A stretch of DNA of 64,000 nt from Butyrivibrio sp. XPD2006 (GTDB lineage: Bacteria > Bacillota > Clostridia > Lachnospirales > Lachnospiraceae): the NCBI RefSeq assembly GCF_000420865.1, contig NZ_ATVT01000015.1:1-64000 (forward strand), written 5' to 3'. The notes under the pieces were generated by a model, which saw only the letters and a program-made list of their open reading frames with translations, had not been told where the DNA came from and did not search any database. The position numbers were made by a program, and so were the translations under genes. Every line of letters starts with the position of its first letter. The first letter of the stretch is position 1. Shown here in pieces: positions 1 to 9,177 of the stretch.

Positions 1-2
1 CA

Positions 3-737
3 GGTATATCAGACTTGAAAGGTATTAGAGTAATGGCAATCGATCCCGGAACAGACAATATCGCCGCTGTAGCAAACACTTTTGGTGCAAGGCCATTTGT
101 GATAAAGGGAGGGGTGATCAAGTCGATCAACCAGCTTTACAACAAGGAGATGAAAAGACTCTCTTCCTGTGCCATGACATGTAACAAGAGGTACAGGACA
201 AGAAAGATGAATGCTCTTACCGAGAAGAGGAACAGAAGGATAAAGGATCAGTTCCATAAGGTGAGCAGACAGCTAGCAGACTATGCAAGGGATAACCATG
301 TCGACGTTGTTGTGATGGGACATAATACATACCAGAAACAGGAAATAGGTATAGGACATGTCAATAACCAGAACTTTGTGCAGATACCAATGCTGATATT
401 TGCAGACATGCTCAGATACAAACTTGCTGAATATGGTATAAGATTTGTCCTCACTGAAGAAAGCTACACATCAAAGGCTGACTTTCTTGCAAAAGACTAT
501 ATCCCTGTGTATAAAAAGAACTGTTCAGATAGCTACTCTTTTTCAGGAAGGCGTATAAAGAGAGGCTTGTACAGGCACTACGATGGTACAATAACAAATG
601 CAGACATAAATGGAGCTGCAAATATCTTGAGGAAAGTATTCCCAAAGGTAAGCCAATGGGATAGGGGCATAGTGGACATGCCCTGTTCTGCAGGATGCAT
701 AGAGCATCGTGCGGGTTCATGCCGTTCTGCGGCATAA
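3..737 (+). CDS. tnpB: TnpB-like RNA-guided nuclease of an IS200/IS605-type element (5' end outside the window)
   Basis: C-terminal half of a TnpB family protein. The frame is open to the left edge, so the gene starts outside the window; the TTG at 15 is not its start. Numbering from that TTG: RuvC-I Asp about residue 10 (AIDPGTDN) and RuvC-III Asp about 197 (NADINGAANI). At RuvC-II, where most TnpBs have VVVE, this one has VVVMGHN (98-104). A Glu pair follows at 148-149 (TEESYTSKADF), so the catalytic acid may be relocated. The CxxC zinc-finger cysteines usual between RuvC-II and III are missing. TnpB is a transposon-encoded nuclease guided by an RNA read from the element's right end. No tnpA is seen; it may lie upstream or be absent. 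Family call firm, activity unknown. Confidence 0.85.
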   Translation, partial: GISDLKGIRVMAIDPGTDNIAAVANTFGARPFVIKGGVIKSINQLYNKEMKRLSSCAMTCNKRYRTRKMNALTEKRNRRIKDQFHKVSRQLADYARDNHVDVVVMGHNTYQKQEIGIGHVNNQNFVQIPMLIFADMLRYKLAEYGIRFVLTEESYTSKADFLAKDYIPVYKKNCSDSYSFSGRRIKRGLYRHYDGTITNADINGAANILRKVFPKVSQWDRGIVDMPCSAGCIEHRAGSCRSAA

Positions 738-780
738 CAGAAACCCTTTCCGATGTGGAGTCGGTGAGGGTAGTTCATTT
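640..780 (+). ncRNA. probable omega/right-end guide RNA scaffold of the tnpB element
   Basis: TnpB guide RNAs overlap the tnpB 3' end and run to the transposon right end. Just after the stop codon is an imperfect hairpin: CCCT (743-746) and CCGA (750-753) pair with TCGG (761-764) and AGGG (767-770) around a GTG-rich loop. It is followed by TAGTTCAT and then AT-rich flanking DNA. This fits the terminal hairpin of such a scaffold, with the element ending near 771-780 and the guide taken from the DNA after it. The 5' boundary given is only a guess from typical scaffold lengths. Confidence 0.5.
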
Positions 781-784
781 CATT

Positions 785-1000
785 GTCCCAAGTCCTATCT
801 GCTAGATAAGAATAATCAAATTGTCTCATTGGCTAATACTCCTTTCTCCCAAGGAATATTATTATCGCCCAATTTAGCATCCGTTTTGGGAGATGTTTTT
901 TATTGTTGGGAGAATAAATCTTACTCCCAGTCATACTATTCTTTCTCCCAAATCACAATCAATTTTGGGATTTATTTATAGTGTTCATCATCTCCCTTCT
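785..1000. repeat. ladder of CCCAA / TTGGG motifs at about 20-bp spacing
   Basis: In the 401-bp gap between tnpB and aspS, a CTCCCAA motif or its complement recurs with its CCC or GGG at 848, 868, 888, 908, 926, 947 and 967. Steps are 20, 20, 20, 18, 21 and 20 bp. Orientation runs CC-GG-CC-G. A further CCCAA lies at 787, about three steps upstream, and CTCCC recurs at 992-996. The arms also pair as hairpins, e.g. 845-852 with 886-893 and 946-952 with 964-970. Spacing near two helical turns would suit protein binding on one DNA face. No gene is seen here. Confidence 0.6.
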
Positions 1001-1066
1001 CCGCACTACCGCATCACGTTCAGCAACGTTAAAGTTGATGATATTGTTTTGCAGTCAGATATTCAC

Positions 1067-1095
1067 TTGCAAGTACGGGGCTAATGGTCTAAAAT
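1067..1095 (+). promoter_or_regulatory. putative sigma-A promoter of aspS
   Basis: TTGCAA (1067-1072), a 17-bp spacer, then TAAAAT (1090-1095), placing the transcript start near 1102. This is downstream of the GTG/ATG codons that could extend the aspS frame upstream and leaves a short leader. No T-box specifier or antiterminator structure was found between it and the gene. Confidence 0.5.
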
Positions 1096-1138
1096 ATTGT
1101 GGTTAACTGTAGTAATAAGTAGAAATGGAGTAATACAA

Positions 1139-2947
1139 ATGATGCAATCACGTACACATAACTGTGGTGAGCTTCGCATTGAGGACGCCGGCAAGAGCGT
1201 TACACTTGTAGGCTGGCTTGAGAACATGCGTGAAGTTGGATCAGGACTTGGATTCGTTGTCCTTCGTGACTTCTATGGCACAACTCAGATTGTCCTTGAT
1301 ACAGAAGAGATGGTTAAGACAGCCAAGGCTATCAATAAAGAGTCAACAATTTCCGTTAAGGGTGTTGTAAGAGAGCGTAGCTCCAAGAACCCTAAGCAGG
1401 CAACAGGTGATATCGAGGTTGTTCCTGAGTCTATCGAAGTTCTTGGCAGATGCCAGCACAACGAGCTTCCTTTTGAGATCAATCACTCAAGAGAGGCCGA
1501 TGAGACAGCACGTCTTAAGTACAGATACTTAGACCTCAGAAATCCAGAGGTTAAAAAGAATATTATCCTTAGATGCAATGTAATTGCAGCTCTTCGTCAG
1601 TCAATGATAGAGCATGGATTTTTGGAGATCACAACTCCTATCCTTACAGCTTCATCACCTGAGGGTGCAAGAGACTACCTTGTTCCTGCAAGAAAGCATC
1701 CGGGTAAGTTCTATGCACTTCCGCAGGCGCCTCAGCAGTTCAAGCAGCTCCTTATGACAGCAGGCTTTGACCGCTACTTCCAGATTGCGCCTTGCTTCAG
1801 AGACGAGGATGCAAGAGGAGACAGAAGCCCGGGAGAGTTCTACCAGCTTGATATGGAGATGGCGTTTGCATCTCAGGAGGACGTATTCTCAGTATGTGAG
1901 GATGTTCTTCCTCCAATCTTTGCTAAATACGGCACATATGACCGTGCTTCAGGATCACCTTTCATGAGAATCCCATATCTTGAGGCAATGGAGAAATACG
2001 GATCAGATAAACCTGATCTCAGAATTGACCTTACAGTTACAGATGTAACAGAATCCCTTAAGGATTGCGGTTTCGGACCTTTCGCAAGCAAGAGCGAGGA
2101 TGGTCAGGACACAGACGTAAGGATCAAGGCTGTTGTAATTTCAGACTTCAAGGAGAGCCGTAAGTTTATTGACAAGACTATCGGTGATGTTGAGGTTCAG
2201 TCAGGCAACAAGGCTTACTGGTTCAGAATGGACGAGAACGGAGAGCTTGTCGGAGGAATCTCCAAGTTCGTCTCTCCTATCAAGGACAGCGTAGTATCAA
2301 CTCTTTCACTCAAGGCAGGCGATCTTGTTGTTCTTTCAGCAGGTAAGCTCGGCGCAGCTCAGAAGACAGCCGGTGTTATCGTTAAGACCTTTGGTGCAGC
2401 AGTTCCGGGTCACATGGACAAAGAGCAGTATGCATTCTGCTGGATCGTTGACTTCCCTATGTACGAGATCGGTGAGGAGTCAGGAGAGCTTGAGTTCTGC
2501 CACAACCCATTCTCAATGCCTTCAGGCGGACTTGAGACACTTCTTAAGGCAGAGAGAGGCGAGATTGATCCTCTTTCAATAACAGCAGATCAGTATGACC
2601 TTGTATGTAACGGTGTTGAGCTTTCATCAGGTGCTGTTCGTAACCATGATCCCGAGATCATGATCAAGGCCTTTGAGATGGTAAGACTTGGTGAGGAAGA
2701 CGTTAAGGCCAAGTTCCCTGCTATGTACAACGCATTCACTTATGGTGCTCCGCCACACGCAGGAATCGCACCCGGTGTAGACCGTATGGTAATGCTCCTT
2801 GCAGGAGAGGACACCATCAGAGAGATCATTCCGTTCCCTATGAACAAGAATGCTCAGGACGTGATGATGGACGCTCCCGGATACGTAACAGACAAGCAGC
2901 TTGAGGAGCTTCACATCAGAACTGTTGAAGTTAAGACTGAAGAGTAA
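1139..2947 (+). CDS. aspS: aspartate--tRNA ligase (bacterial type)
   Basis: Class II aminoacyl-tRNA synthetase charging tRNA-Asp in the cytoplasm. The start is set at the ATG at 1139: GGAG at 1127-1130 is 8 nt upstream, and the protein then begins MMQSRTHNCGEL as in bacterial AspRS. About 602 residues, near the usual 590-600. In order: N-terminal OB anticodon-binding domain (about 1-110, GWLENMREVG..FVVLRD), class II core with motif 2 (FRDEDARGDR), the bacterial GAD insertion (about 290-410), and motif 3 near the C-terminus (GIAPGVDRMVML). It stands alone between the transposon remnant and a convergent gene. Whether it also charges tRNA-Asn cannot be told from sequence alone. Confidence 0.97.
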   Translation: MMQSRTHNCGELRIEDAGKSVTLVGWLENMREVGSGLGFVVLRDFYGTTQIVLDTEEMVKTAKAINKESTISVKGVVRERSSKNPKQATGDIEVVPESIEVLGRCQHNELPFEINHSREADETARLKYRYLDLRNPEVKKNIILRCNVIAALRQSMIEHGFLEITTPILTASSPEGARDYLVPARKHPGKFYALPQAPQQFKQLLMTAGFDRYFQIAPCFRDEDARGDRSPGEFYQLDMEMAFASQEDVFSVCEDVLPPIFAKYGTYDRASGSPFMRIPYLEAMEKYGSDKPDLRIDLTVTDVTESLKDCGFGPFASKSEDGQDTDVRIKAVVISDFKESRKFIDKTIGDVEVQSGNKAYWFRMDENGELVGGISKFVSPIKDSVVSTLSLKAGDLVVLSAGKLGAAQKTAGVIVKTFGAAVPGHMDKEQYAFCWIVDFPMYEIGEESGELEFCHNPFSMPSGGLETLLKAERGEIDPLSITADQYDLVCNGVELSSGAVRNHDPEIMIKAFEMVRLGEEDVKAKFPAMYNAFTYGAPPHAGIAPGVDRMVMLLAGEDTIREIIPFPMNKNAQDVMMDAPGYVTDKQLEELHIRTVEVKTEE

Positions 2948-2968
2948 ATCAGATACAAAATATAAAAA

Positions 2969-3006
2969 GAGCGGGCAGTGCATCAGTTGCACTGTCCGCT
3001 TATTTC
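2969..3006. terminator. bidirectional terminator between aspS and the GGDEF gene
   Basis: AGCGGGCAGTGCA and TGCACTGTCCGCT pair around TCAGT (about 2970-3000), with A-rich sequence on the left and TTATTT on the right. It lies between two convergent genes and overlaps the last bases of the minus-strand one. Confidence 0.75.
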
Positions 3007-4347
3007 TATCATATGTGAAAAATACGTAAGGTCCGCCAGATCTGTCAGTGACAGCCTACAGGTGCTCTGGGTGTGATTCATGTAAATGATGTATCCCGGA
3101 CGCTTACATTTCTTTATCCTGTATAATACCATGATCCTCAGGTCATGTTTTTTCATAAACCTGGCTATGTTAGGGTTCTTTTCCCGGTCCAGATCAAAGC
3201 CCAGCACGGAAATCGGAGAGGAGTCAAACTTATCATCAAGCTCCCCGCTTTTTAGTATTGGCAGATCAAGTTCATTGTGGGTGAAGGTGCTTTTTCCTGT
3301 TTCGTCTATGTTGTGCTGGAGACCGAAATAGCTCTTTTCCCCGTCTTCATCTGCCATGTAGATCTCATCAAGAGTGTATCCGCAGATCATCTTCTCAAAA
3401 GCTTCCTCAGCTGTGAGTTCATGAGTGATCAAAAGCCTGTCCATCAGATCTGTCATCAGAGTACTCTTCTCCCGGTTCATCATCATGTTTTGAGAGATTG
3501 TCATGACTTTTCCATCGTATACTACCTTGCCGTGGATGAGAGGAGAGTAAAAGACATACCGGTTGCGGCCTTTTGTTTTGGCAATGTACAGCATTTTGTC
3601 AGCGAGCGTGAACATGCTTTCATAGTCCATGGCATCTGTCGGGAAAAGAGCGCCTCCCATGGATACGGTTGCACAGACATTTTCTCCCATGTCCTGATAT
3701 TTCTCTTCTACTGTCTTTCGGATGGTCATCATAATCCGGCGCATATCCTGCTCGGTGCTGACATTTTCAAGGATCAGCATAAATTCGTCACCGCCGATTC
3801 TTCCGACAACTCCGTCATCTCCGACGATGTCCTTGGCTATATGAGCCACTTCGGTAATGAGTTCATCGCCTTTCATGTGTCCGAAGGTATCATTTACAGC
3901 CTTGAAGTTGTCTATGTCCATCAGGAAAAAATAAAACGGCTTGTGCTCCTTGGATTGCATAAGCTCCATGGCATATTCGGTGATGGTGTTCTTGTTGTAG
4001 AGTCCGGTCATTTTGTCGTAGTAACTGTCAGCGCTTCCGCTTTTCATAGACTGGATATCGCTGAGTTCCATCTGTATAGGTTCCTCCGGATTTTCCGGCT
4101 TTTCAATGTTGGCCGCAAACCAGTCAAGGCTGTCGTTTCCGGTTTTGACACGAAAACAGGTGAGGTTAGTAGAACCGTAGCCTATGGCAAACATGCAGTT
4201 CTGGAGCTGCATTATGTCAGGCGGCGGAATAATCTGGCTTAAATTATGCAATTTCTTCATGCTCAGATAGCTTAAGAATGCTTTGTCATTTTTTACGATA
4301 TTAAGCTCGCTGTCCACGCATATGAGATATCTTTTAAACCGTCGCAT
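2983..4347 (-). CDS. GGDEF-domain diguanylate cyclase with unassigned flanking domains
   Basis: Predicted to make cyclic di-GMP from two GTP. 454 residues: an unassigned N-terminal part (1-105), then a GGDEF domain (about 106-265) with an intact active site, metal-binding DIDNFKAVND at 144-153 and GGDEF at 185-189. The inhibitory RxxD site before GGDEF is absent (GDDG there), so product inhibition is probably weak. A C-terminal region of about 190 residues (265-454) matches nothing I recognise. No membrane segments, so it is cytosolic. GGAGG sits 7 nt before the ATG. It has no operon partner; aspS converges on it and the atp operon diverges. The input signal is unknown. Confidence 0.9.
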   Translation of the reverse strand: MRRFKRYLICVDSELNIVKNDKAFLSYLSMKKLHNLSQIIPPPDIMQLQNCMFAIGYGSTNLTCFRVKTGNDSLDWFAANIEKPENPEEPIQMELSDIQSMKSGSADSYYDKMTGLYNKNTITEYAMELMQSKEHKPFYFFLMDIDNFKAVNDTFGHMKGDELITEVAHIAKDIVGDDGVVGRIGGDEFMLILENVSTEQDMRRIMMTIRKTVEEKYQDMGENVCATVSMGGALFPTDAMDYESMFTLADKMLYIAKTKGRNRYVFYSPLIHGKVVYDGKVMTISQNMMMNREKSTLMTDLMDRLLITHELTAEEAFEKMICGYTLDEIYMADEDGEKSYFGLQHNIDETGKSTFTHNELDLPILKSGELDDKFDSSPISVLGFDLDREKNPNIARFMKKHDLRIMVLYRIKKCKRPGYIIYMNHTQSTCRLSLTDLADLTYFSHMIEISGQCN

Positions 4348-4550
4348 ACTACCTCCATATTAGAATCATCACCATTTTGAATGTATCAAAAAAAGAGCGT
4401 TGTTAGCAACAGATAATGATTTCTAATTACCGAAATTTTGATAAAACTTTTATAAATCACATGTTTAGTATTCTGTAAAGCCAGGCTATAAGCGGGAATC
4501 GGCTTTTTTGACACAAAATCTTGAAAAAGGCGTAAATTGTCGTACTTTGG

Positions 4551-4579
4551 TTGTGAAAGCCCGAAAAATGCAGTAAAAT
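4551..4579 (+). promoter_or_regulatory. putative promoter of the ATP synthase operon
   Basis: TTGTGA (4551-4556), 17-bp spacer, TAAAAT (4574-4579). The transcript would start near 4586, which rules out the in-frame ATG at 4585 as the atpZ start and favours 4624. Confidence 0.55.
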
Positions 4580-4623
4580 AGACTATGGGTCTTTATTTTT
4601 CAGAAAGGAGCACGGAAATCCGG

Positions 4624-4902
4624 ATGGAAGTTAGAAATGTTTCAAAGCTTATTGGACAGTTCGCCATGGTTGGCCAGCTCGGCTTATCACTTCTAATGCC
4701 GCTTCTGATGTGTCTTTTCGCATGTTATCTGCTTGTATCCAAGCTATCTTTACCGGTGTGGATATATATTCCGGGATTCATACTGGGACTTGGGGCTTCT
4801 ATGACAACCGCCTACAAGGTTTATCTGTCAGTTGTTCAAAAAGAAGAAAAAAAGAAAATAAAGAGAAACCCAAATGAGGTTTATTTCAGTAAGCATATAT
4901 AA
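4624..4902 (+). CDS. atpZ: AtpZ/AtpI family ATP synthase accessory protein
   Basis: First gene of the atp operon. About 92 residues with two membrane helices separated by a short loop, reading GQLGLSLLMPLL then WIYIPGFILGLGASM, the pattern of the AtpZ (ATPase gene 1) family. Members help assemble the F-type ATP synthase c ring and may act in Mg2+ or Ca2+ supply. The start at 4624 is chosen because AAGGAG lies 13 nt upstream and the predicted transcript start falls at about 4586; the ATG at 4585 has no ribosome site. The C-terminus is Lys-rich and cytoplasmic. Confidence 0.75.
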   Translation: MEVRNVSKLIGQFAMVGQLGLSLLMPLLMCLFACYLLVSKLSLPVWIYIPGFILGLGASMTTAYKVYLSVVQKEEKKKIKRNPNEVYFSKHI

Positions 4903-4929
4903 AACTATTTTTGGGGAGAATATACAGGT

Positions 4930-5340
4930 ATGAAATTACAGCCGGCTGTTAAGACTGAAACGGGGAGAATTGCCATCGCAACGGTGGTGGGCGTACTTAT
5001 CATGTACGCAGGATTTTTTTGTTTGCACATGGTGTTCCCAAATTGGGCACCATTTGACTATAAAGTCATCCTGGGAGGGATATTTGGCGCAATATACGCT
5101 ATAGGTAATTTCTTCCTGATGGCAGTCACAGTGCAAAAAGTTGCATCCATGGATGATGAGAAAGAGGCCAGAGCCGCTATGGGCGTCAGTTACAGAAACA
5201 GGGTTCTTCTCCTTCTTCTGTGGGGAATACTGGGATTTGTTATACCGGTATTCAATGTAGCTGCAGTTCTAATCACATTATTTATACCTACTTTATTTAT
5301 AAAACTACGCGGTATCATTTCTGCGGGGAAAGGAGGTTGA
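4930..5340 (+). CDS. atpI: ATP synthase subunit I (AtpI)
   Basis: Small membrane protein of 136 residues with four hydrophobic segments (about 17-36, 45-65, 90-108 and 108-128), between atpZ and atpB where atpI usually lies. AtpI proteins assist c-ring assembly and are not part of the working enzyme. GGGGAG sits about 11 nt before the start. Sequence is poorly conserved in this family, so the call depends on position as well as topology. atpB follows after 10 bases. Confidence 0.75.
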   Translation: MKLQPAVKTETGRIAIATVVGVLIMYAGFFCLHMVFPNWAPFDYKVILGGIFGAIYAIGNFFLMAVTVQKVASMDDEKEARAAMGVSYRNRVLLLLLWGILGFVIPVFNVAAVLITLFIPTLFIKLRGIISAGKGG

Positions 5341-5350
5341 AGGCGAAAGC

Positions 5351-6121
5351 ATGAGTCAAAGCTTCGAAGTTGATTATGCGAAGATATACTGGACTATCAA
5401 GACCGGTATTCCAATCCTTGGAGATTTAAAGATCACCGAGACCCTCATTGTGAGCTGGATCGTAATGATCATAATCACCGGGCTGTGTATCTTCCTGACA
5501 AGAGACCTTCGGGTCGAAAACATTTCGAAAAGGCAGGCTTTTGCAGAAATGCTGGTTGAGATGGGCAACAATTTTGTCCGCAATAATACCGGAGGAAACA
5601 AGTTTGATAAACTGATACCCTTTGTATCAGCTCTTTTTGCCACAAGTGTGGTTTCAAACCTGATAAGTCTTGTGGGACTGCGAAGTCCTACAGCAGATCT
5701 GTCAACAGAAGCTGCCTGGGCGATAGTCGTGTTTATCATGATTACGTCTACAAAGATTAAGACCAACGGATTTGGCGGATATTTGAAAGGATTCACGACT
5801 CCGATTGCAGTTATGACACCGTTCAATATTCTGTCTGAGTTGGCAACACCGGTTAGTATGGCGTGCCGTCATTTTGGTAATATCCTGTCGGGTGTTGTTA
5901 TTGACGGACTGATCTACTGGGCTCTGGGCCTTGCATCAGCAGCGCTGTTCGGACTTATACCCGGTGCCGTTGGAAAGTTCCTTTCCAACATACCTATTCT
6001 CGGAATTGGTCTTCCGGCTGTGACCGGAGTGTATTTTGACTGGTTCTCAGGATGCATGCAGGCATTCATTTTCTGTATGCTGACCGTCATGTACATCGCC
6101 AATGCGGCTGAGGAAGGATAA
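5351..6121 (+). CDS. atpB: F-type ATP synthase subunit a
   Basis: Membrane stator subunit that forms the ion half-channels against the c ring. 256 residues with 5-6 hydrophobic segments. The essential Arg is at 173 in VSMACRHFGNILSG, the equivalent of E. coli Arg210 in LRLFGN. GGAGG in the 3' end of atpI (5332-5336) serves as its ribosome site, which points to coupled translation. Paired with the c subunit described next, the likely coupling ion is Na+, although subunit a alone does not show this. Confidence 0.95.
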   Translation: MSQSFEVDYAKIYWTIKTGIPILGDLKITETLIVSWIVMIIITGLCIFLTRDLRVENISKRQAFAEMLVEMGNNFVRNNTGGNKFDKLIPFVSALFATSVVSNLISLVGLRSPTADLSTEAAWAIVVFIMITSTKIKTNGFGGYLKGFTTPIAVMTPFNILSELATPVSMACRHFGNILSGVVIDGLIYWALGLASAALFGLIPGAVGKFLSNIPILGIGLPAVTGVYFDWFSGCMQAFIFCMLTVMYIANAAEEG

Positions 6122-6146
6122 CAACTAAATACGTACGTAACACTAA

Positions 6147-6461
<315 letters not shown>

Positions 6462-6505
6462 TAGCAAATCCGCTATATTACAGGTAGTGTAAAGGAGAAT
6501 GAAAT

Positions 6506-7039
6506 ATGAATTATATGGCGCTAATGGCAATGACTGCCAGTGCGGAGACGCAGGATCTGGTAACATTGGTGCCTTGGACCTTTATCATTCAGATCATAAA
6601 CCTTTTTATCCAGGTGTTTCTGATCAAGAAGTTTCTTTTCAAGCCTATTAACGACATATTAGACAAGAGAAGAAATCTTGCTGATAAAGAGATCAAGGAA
6701 GCCAGAGAGGCTAAGACTGAAGCCGATTCCTTGAAAGAACAGTATGAGAGCAGTCTTACAAATGCTCATGCCGAAGCTGCACAGATTGTATCAGATGCTC
6801 AGAAGGAAGCCCAGAACAAGGCTGACACACTGGTACGTGATGCACAGGAAGAAGCAGCAGGCATTAAGGCAAGAGCAGCTGCTGATATTGAACAGGAAAA
6901 GAAAAAGGCTATCAACGAGGCCAAGGATGAGATCAGTTCACTTGCAATGGATATTGCAGGTAAGGTAGTTGAGAAAGAGATCAACGAGGCTGATCACAAA
7001 AAACTTATTGAGGACTTTATTAACAAAGTCGGAGCATAA
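6506..7039 (+). CDS. atpF: F-type ATP synthase subunit b
   Basis: Peripheral-stalk subunit. 177 residues: a short periplasm-side start, one membrane helix (about 20-42, PWTFIIQIINLFIQVFLI), then a long charged helix (about 45-160) rich in Ala, Glu and Lys that forms the coiled-coil stalk and binds delta at its end. AAGGAG precedes the ATG at 6506. It lies between atpE and atpH as in most atp operons. Confidence 0.95.
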   Translation: MNYMALMAMTASAETQDLVTLVPWTFIIQIINLFIQVFLIKKFLFKPINDILDKRRNLADKEIKEAREAKTEADSLKEQYESSLTNAHAEAAQIVSDAQKEAQNKADTLVRDAQEEAAGIKARAAADIEQEKKKAINEAKDEISSLAMDIAGKVVEKEINEADHKKLIEDFINKVGA

Positions 7040-7068
7040 GATTTTTTCGAAGAAAAGAGGTAAGGAAA

Positions 7069-7608
7069 ATGAGTAAGGCTGGAGATCTTTACGGGCAGAG
7101 CCTGTATGATCTGGCAGCGGAAGAGAACCTTACGGATGATATACTGGGCGAAATGGTGAGTGTGCGTGAGATTTTCAAAGAGAATCCCGATTACATCACA
7201 CTCCTGTCGGAGCCTTCAGTCCCCAAAAAGGAGAGGCTGCAACTCGTAGACGAGTCGCTGGGAAGCAGCTTAAATGCTTATCATCTGAACTTTATCAAGA
7301 TACTCATAGAAAAAGGACTGCTTCGTGAGTACTCAGCTTGTTATAAGAGATTCAGAAAATCTTATAATGAGTCCCACGGCATAGCGGACGCACTGGTAAC
7401 AACTGCAGTTGCTTTATCGGATGCTCAGCTGTCGCAGTTAAAAGAGAAACTTGAAGGGATCAGCGGTAAGAAAGTCCTTTTGGAACAGAAAGTGGATACG
7501 GGCATCCTTGGTGGTGTCAGAGTAGACCTGGAGGGACAGCTCTTTGACGGATCAGTCAAGGGCAGGTTATCCGAGCTTCGCAAAAGAGTTGATGACATCG
7601 TCATCTAA
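7069..7608 (+). CDS. atpH: F-type ATP synthase subunit delta
   Basis: Links the b stalk to the top of the alpha3-beta3 head. 179 residues, the usual length. An N-terminal helical domain (about 1-105, with YGQSLYDLA near the start) is followed by the C-terminal domain with the conserved stretch near ILGGVRVDLEGQLFDGSVKGRL (145-166 region). AGAGGTAAGG lies before the ATG. Genes either side are atpF and atpA. Confidence 0.95.
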   Translation: MSKAGDLYGQSLYDLAAEENLTDDILGEMVSVREIFKENPDYITLLSEPSVPKKERLQLVDESLGSSLNAYHLNFIKILIEKGLLREYSACYKRFRKSYNESHGIADALVTTAVALSDAQLSQLKEKLEGISGKKVLLEQKVDTGILGGVRVDLEGQLFDGSVKGRLSELRKRVDDIVI

Positions 7609-7636
7609 TACATGAACTAATACATCGGAGGATGAT

Positions 7637-9160
7637 ATGGAGTTAAAACCAGAAAAAATATCCGAGGTCATTCGAAGCCAGATAAAGAATTATCAGAACG
7701 CAATCATTCAGAACGAGACGGGTACAGTTCTCACAGTCGGTGACGGTATCGCACGTGTCAGCGGTCTTTTGAACTGTATGTCCGGTGAGCTTCTTGAGTT
7801 TGAGAACGGAACATTCGGAATGGCTCAGAACCTCGAGGAAACAGTAGTTTCAGCGGTTTTGTTCGGCGAGGATGTTGGTATCAGCGAAGGACAGACCGTT
7901 AAGCGTACAGGAAGAGTCGTATCTGTTCCTGTAGGCGAGCAGATGATCGGACGTGTAGTAAATGCTATTGGACAGCCAATTGATGGACAGGGTCCGATCG
8001 AATCAACAGAGTATAGGCCGGTTGAGTCACCTGCACCCGGTATTATCGCAAGACAGCCCGTTAAGGAGCCGCTTCAGACAGGTATCAAGGCTATCGATTC
8101 CATGATCCCTATCGGAAGAGGACAGCGTGAGCTGATCATCGGCGATAGACAGACAGGTAAGACCACAATCGCCATCGATACAATTCTTAACCAGAAGGGT
8201 AAGGACGTAATCTGTATCTATGTTGCTATAGGTCAGAAACGTTCAACAGTTACAGCGCTGGTTGAAGATCTTAAAAAGGGCGGAGCTATGGACTACACAA
8301 TCGTTGTAGCTGCTACAGCGTCAGAGCCAAGCCCGCTGCAGTACATCTCACCATACACCGGATGTGCTATGGGTGAGTACTTCATGAATCAGGGTAAGCA
8401 TGTGCTTTGTATCTACGATGACCTTTCAAAGCACGCGGTTGCATACCGTGCACTTTCCCTCCTTATCAGAAGACCACCGGGACGTGAAGCTTATCCCGGA
8501 GACGTATTCTACCTGCACTCAAGACTTCTTGAGAGAGCTGCTAAGCTTTCAGATGAGAACGGAGGCGGATCACTTACAGCCCTTCCTATCATCGAGACTC
8601 AGGCAGGTGACGTTTCGGCATACATTCCTACAAACGTTATCTCCATCACTGATGGTCAGATATTCCTTGAGACGGAGCTCTTCCACTCAGGTATCATGCC
8701 GGCGGTTAACCCCGGTATCTCAGTATCCCGAGTTGGTGGTAACGCTCAGATCAAGGCCATGAAGAAAGTTGCCGGAACCCTGAAGCTTGTTTATTCACAG
8801 TACCGTGAGCTGGCAAGTTTCGCACAGTTCGGATCCGACCTGGACGAGGATACCAAGAACCGTCTGGCACAGGGTGAAAGAATTGTGGAAGTTCTCAAGC
8901 AGGACAAGAATAAACCGGTTCCTGTAGAGAAGCAGGTTGCTATCCTCTATGCGGTTATCAACAACATCCTGATGAAGGTTGATGTAGCTGATATCGCAGA
9001 GTATGAAGATGGACTTTATGATTACCTCGACAACGATCCTTCCGGAATTGCAGCAATGCGTGACATTCGCGAGACAGGTAAGCTCGAGGCTGAAACTGAG
9101 AATAAGTTAAAAGAGGCACTGGACGCTTATACAGACAAGTTCCTTAAGCAGAAAGGCTGA
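7637..9160 (+). CDS. atpA: F-type ATP synthase subunit alpha
   Basis: Non-catalytic nucleotide-binding subunit of F1. 507 residues with the N-terminal beta-barrel, a P-loop GDRQTGKT at 169-176, and the signature [14 protein letters not shown] in the second half. The helical C-terminal domain completes the expected length. GGAGGA lies 7-12 nt before the ATG. atpG follows after 17 bases. Confidence 0.98.
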   Translation: MELKPEKISEVIRSQIKNYQNAIIQNETGTVLTVGDGIARVSGLLNCMSGELLEFENGTFGMAQNLEETVVSAVLFGEDVGISEGQTVKRTGRVVSVPVGEQMIGRVVNAIGQPIDGQGPIESTEYRPVESPAPGIIARQPVKEPLQTGIKAIDSMIPIGRGQRELIIGDRQTGKTTIAIDTILNQKGKDVICIYVAIGQKRSTVTALVEDLKKGGAMDYTIVVAATASEPSPLQYISPYTGCAMGEYFMNQGKHVLCIYDDLSKHAVAYRALSLLIRRPPGREAYPGDVFYLHSRLLERAAKLSDENGGGSLTALPIIETQAGDVSAYIPTNVISITDGQIFLETELFHSGIMPAVNPGISVSRVGGNAQIKAMKKVAGTLKLVYSQYRELASFAQFGSDLDEDTKNRLAQGERIVEVLKQDKNKPVPVEKQVAILYAVINNILMKVDVADIAEYEDGLYDYLDNDPSGIAAMRDIRETGKLEAETENKLKEALDAYTDKFLKQKG

Positions 9161-9177
9161 GAACAGGAGGATAAATA

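Noticed and set aside
709..1084. Two small open frames between tnpB and aspS
   Set aside because: They follow the AT-rich motif ladder, lack ribosome sites and resemble no protein.
981..1138. T-box riboswitch before aspS
   Set aside because: No T-box consensus, specifier loop or terminator/antiterminator pair was found; only a small ACGTT-CAGC-AACGT hairpin at 1016-1029.
3277..4242. 321-residue open frame on the plus strand
   Set aside because: It runs antisense to the GGDEF gene, has no ribosome site or family motif, and its composition is that of a shadow frame.
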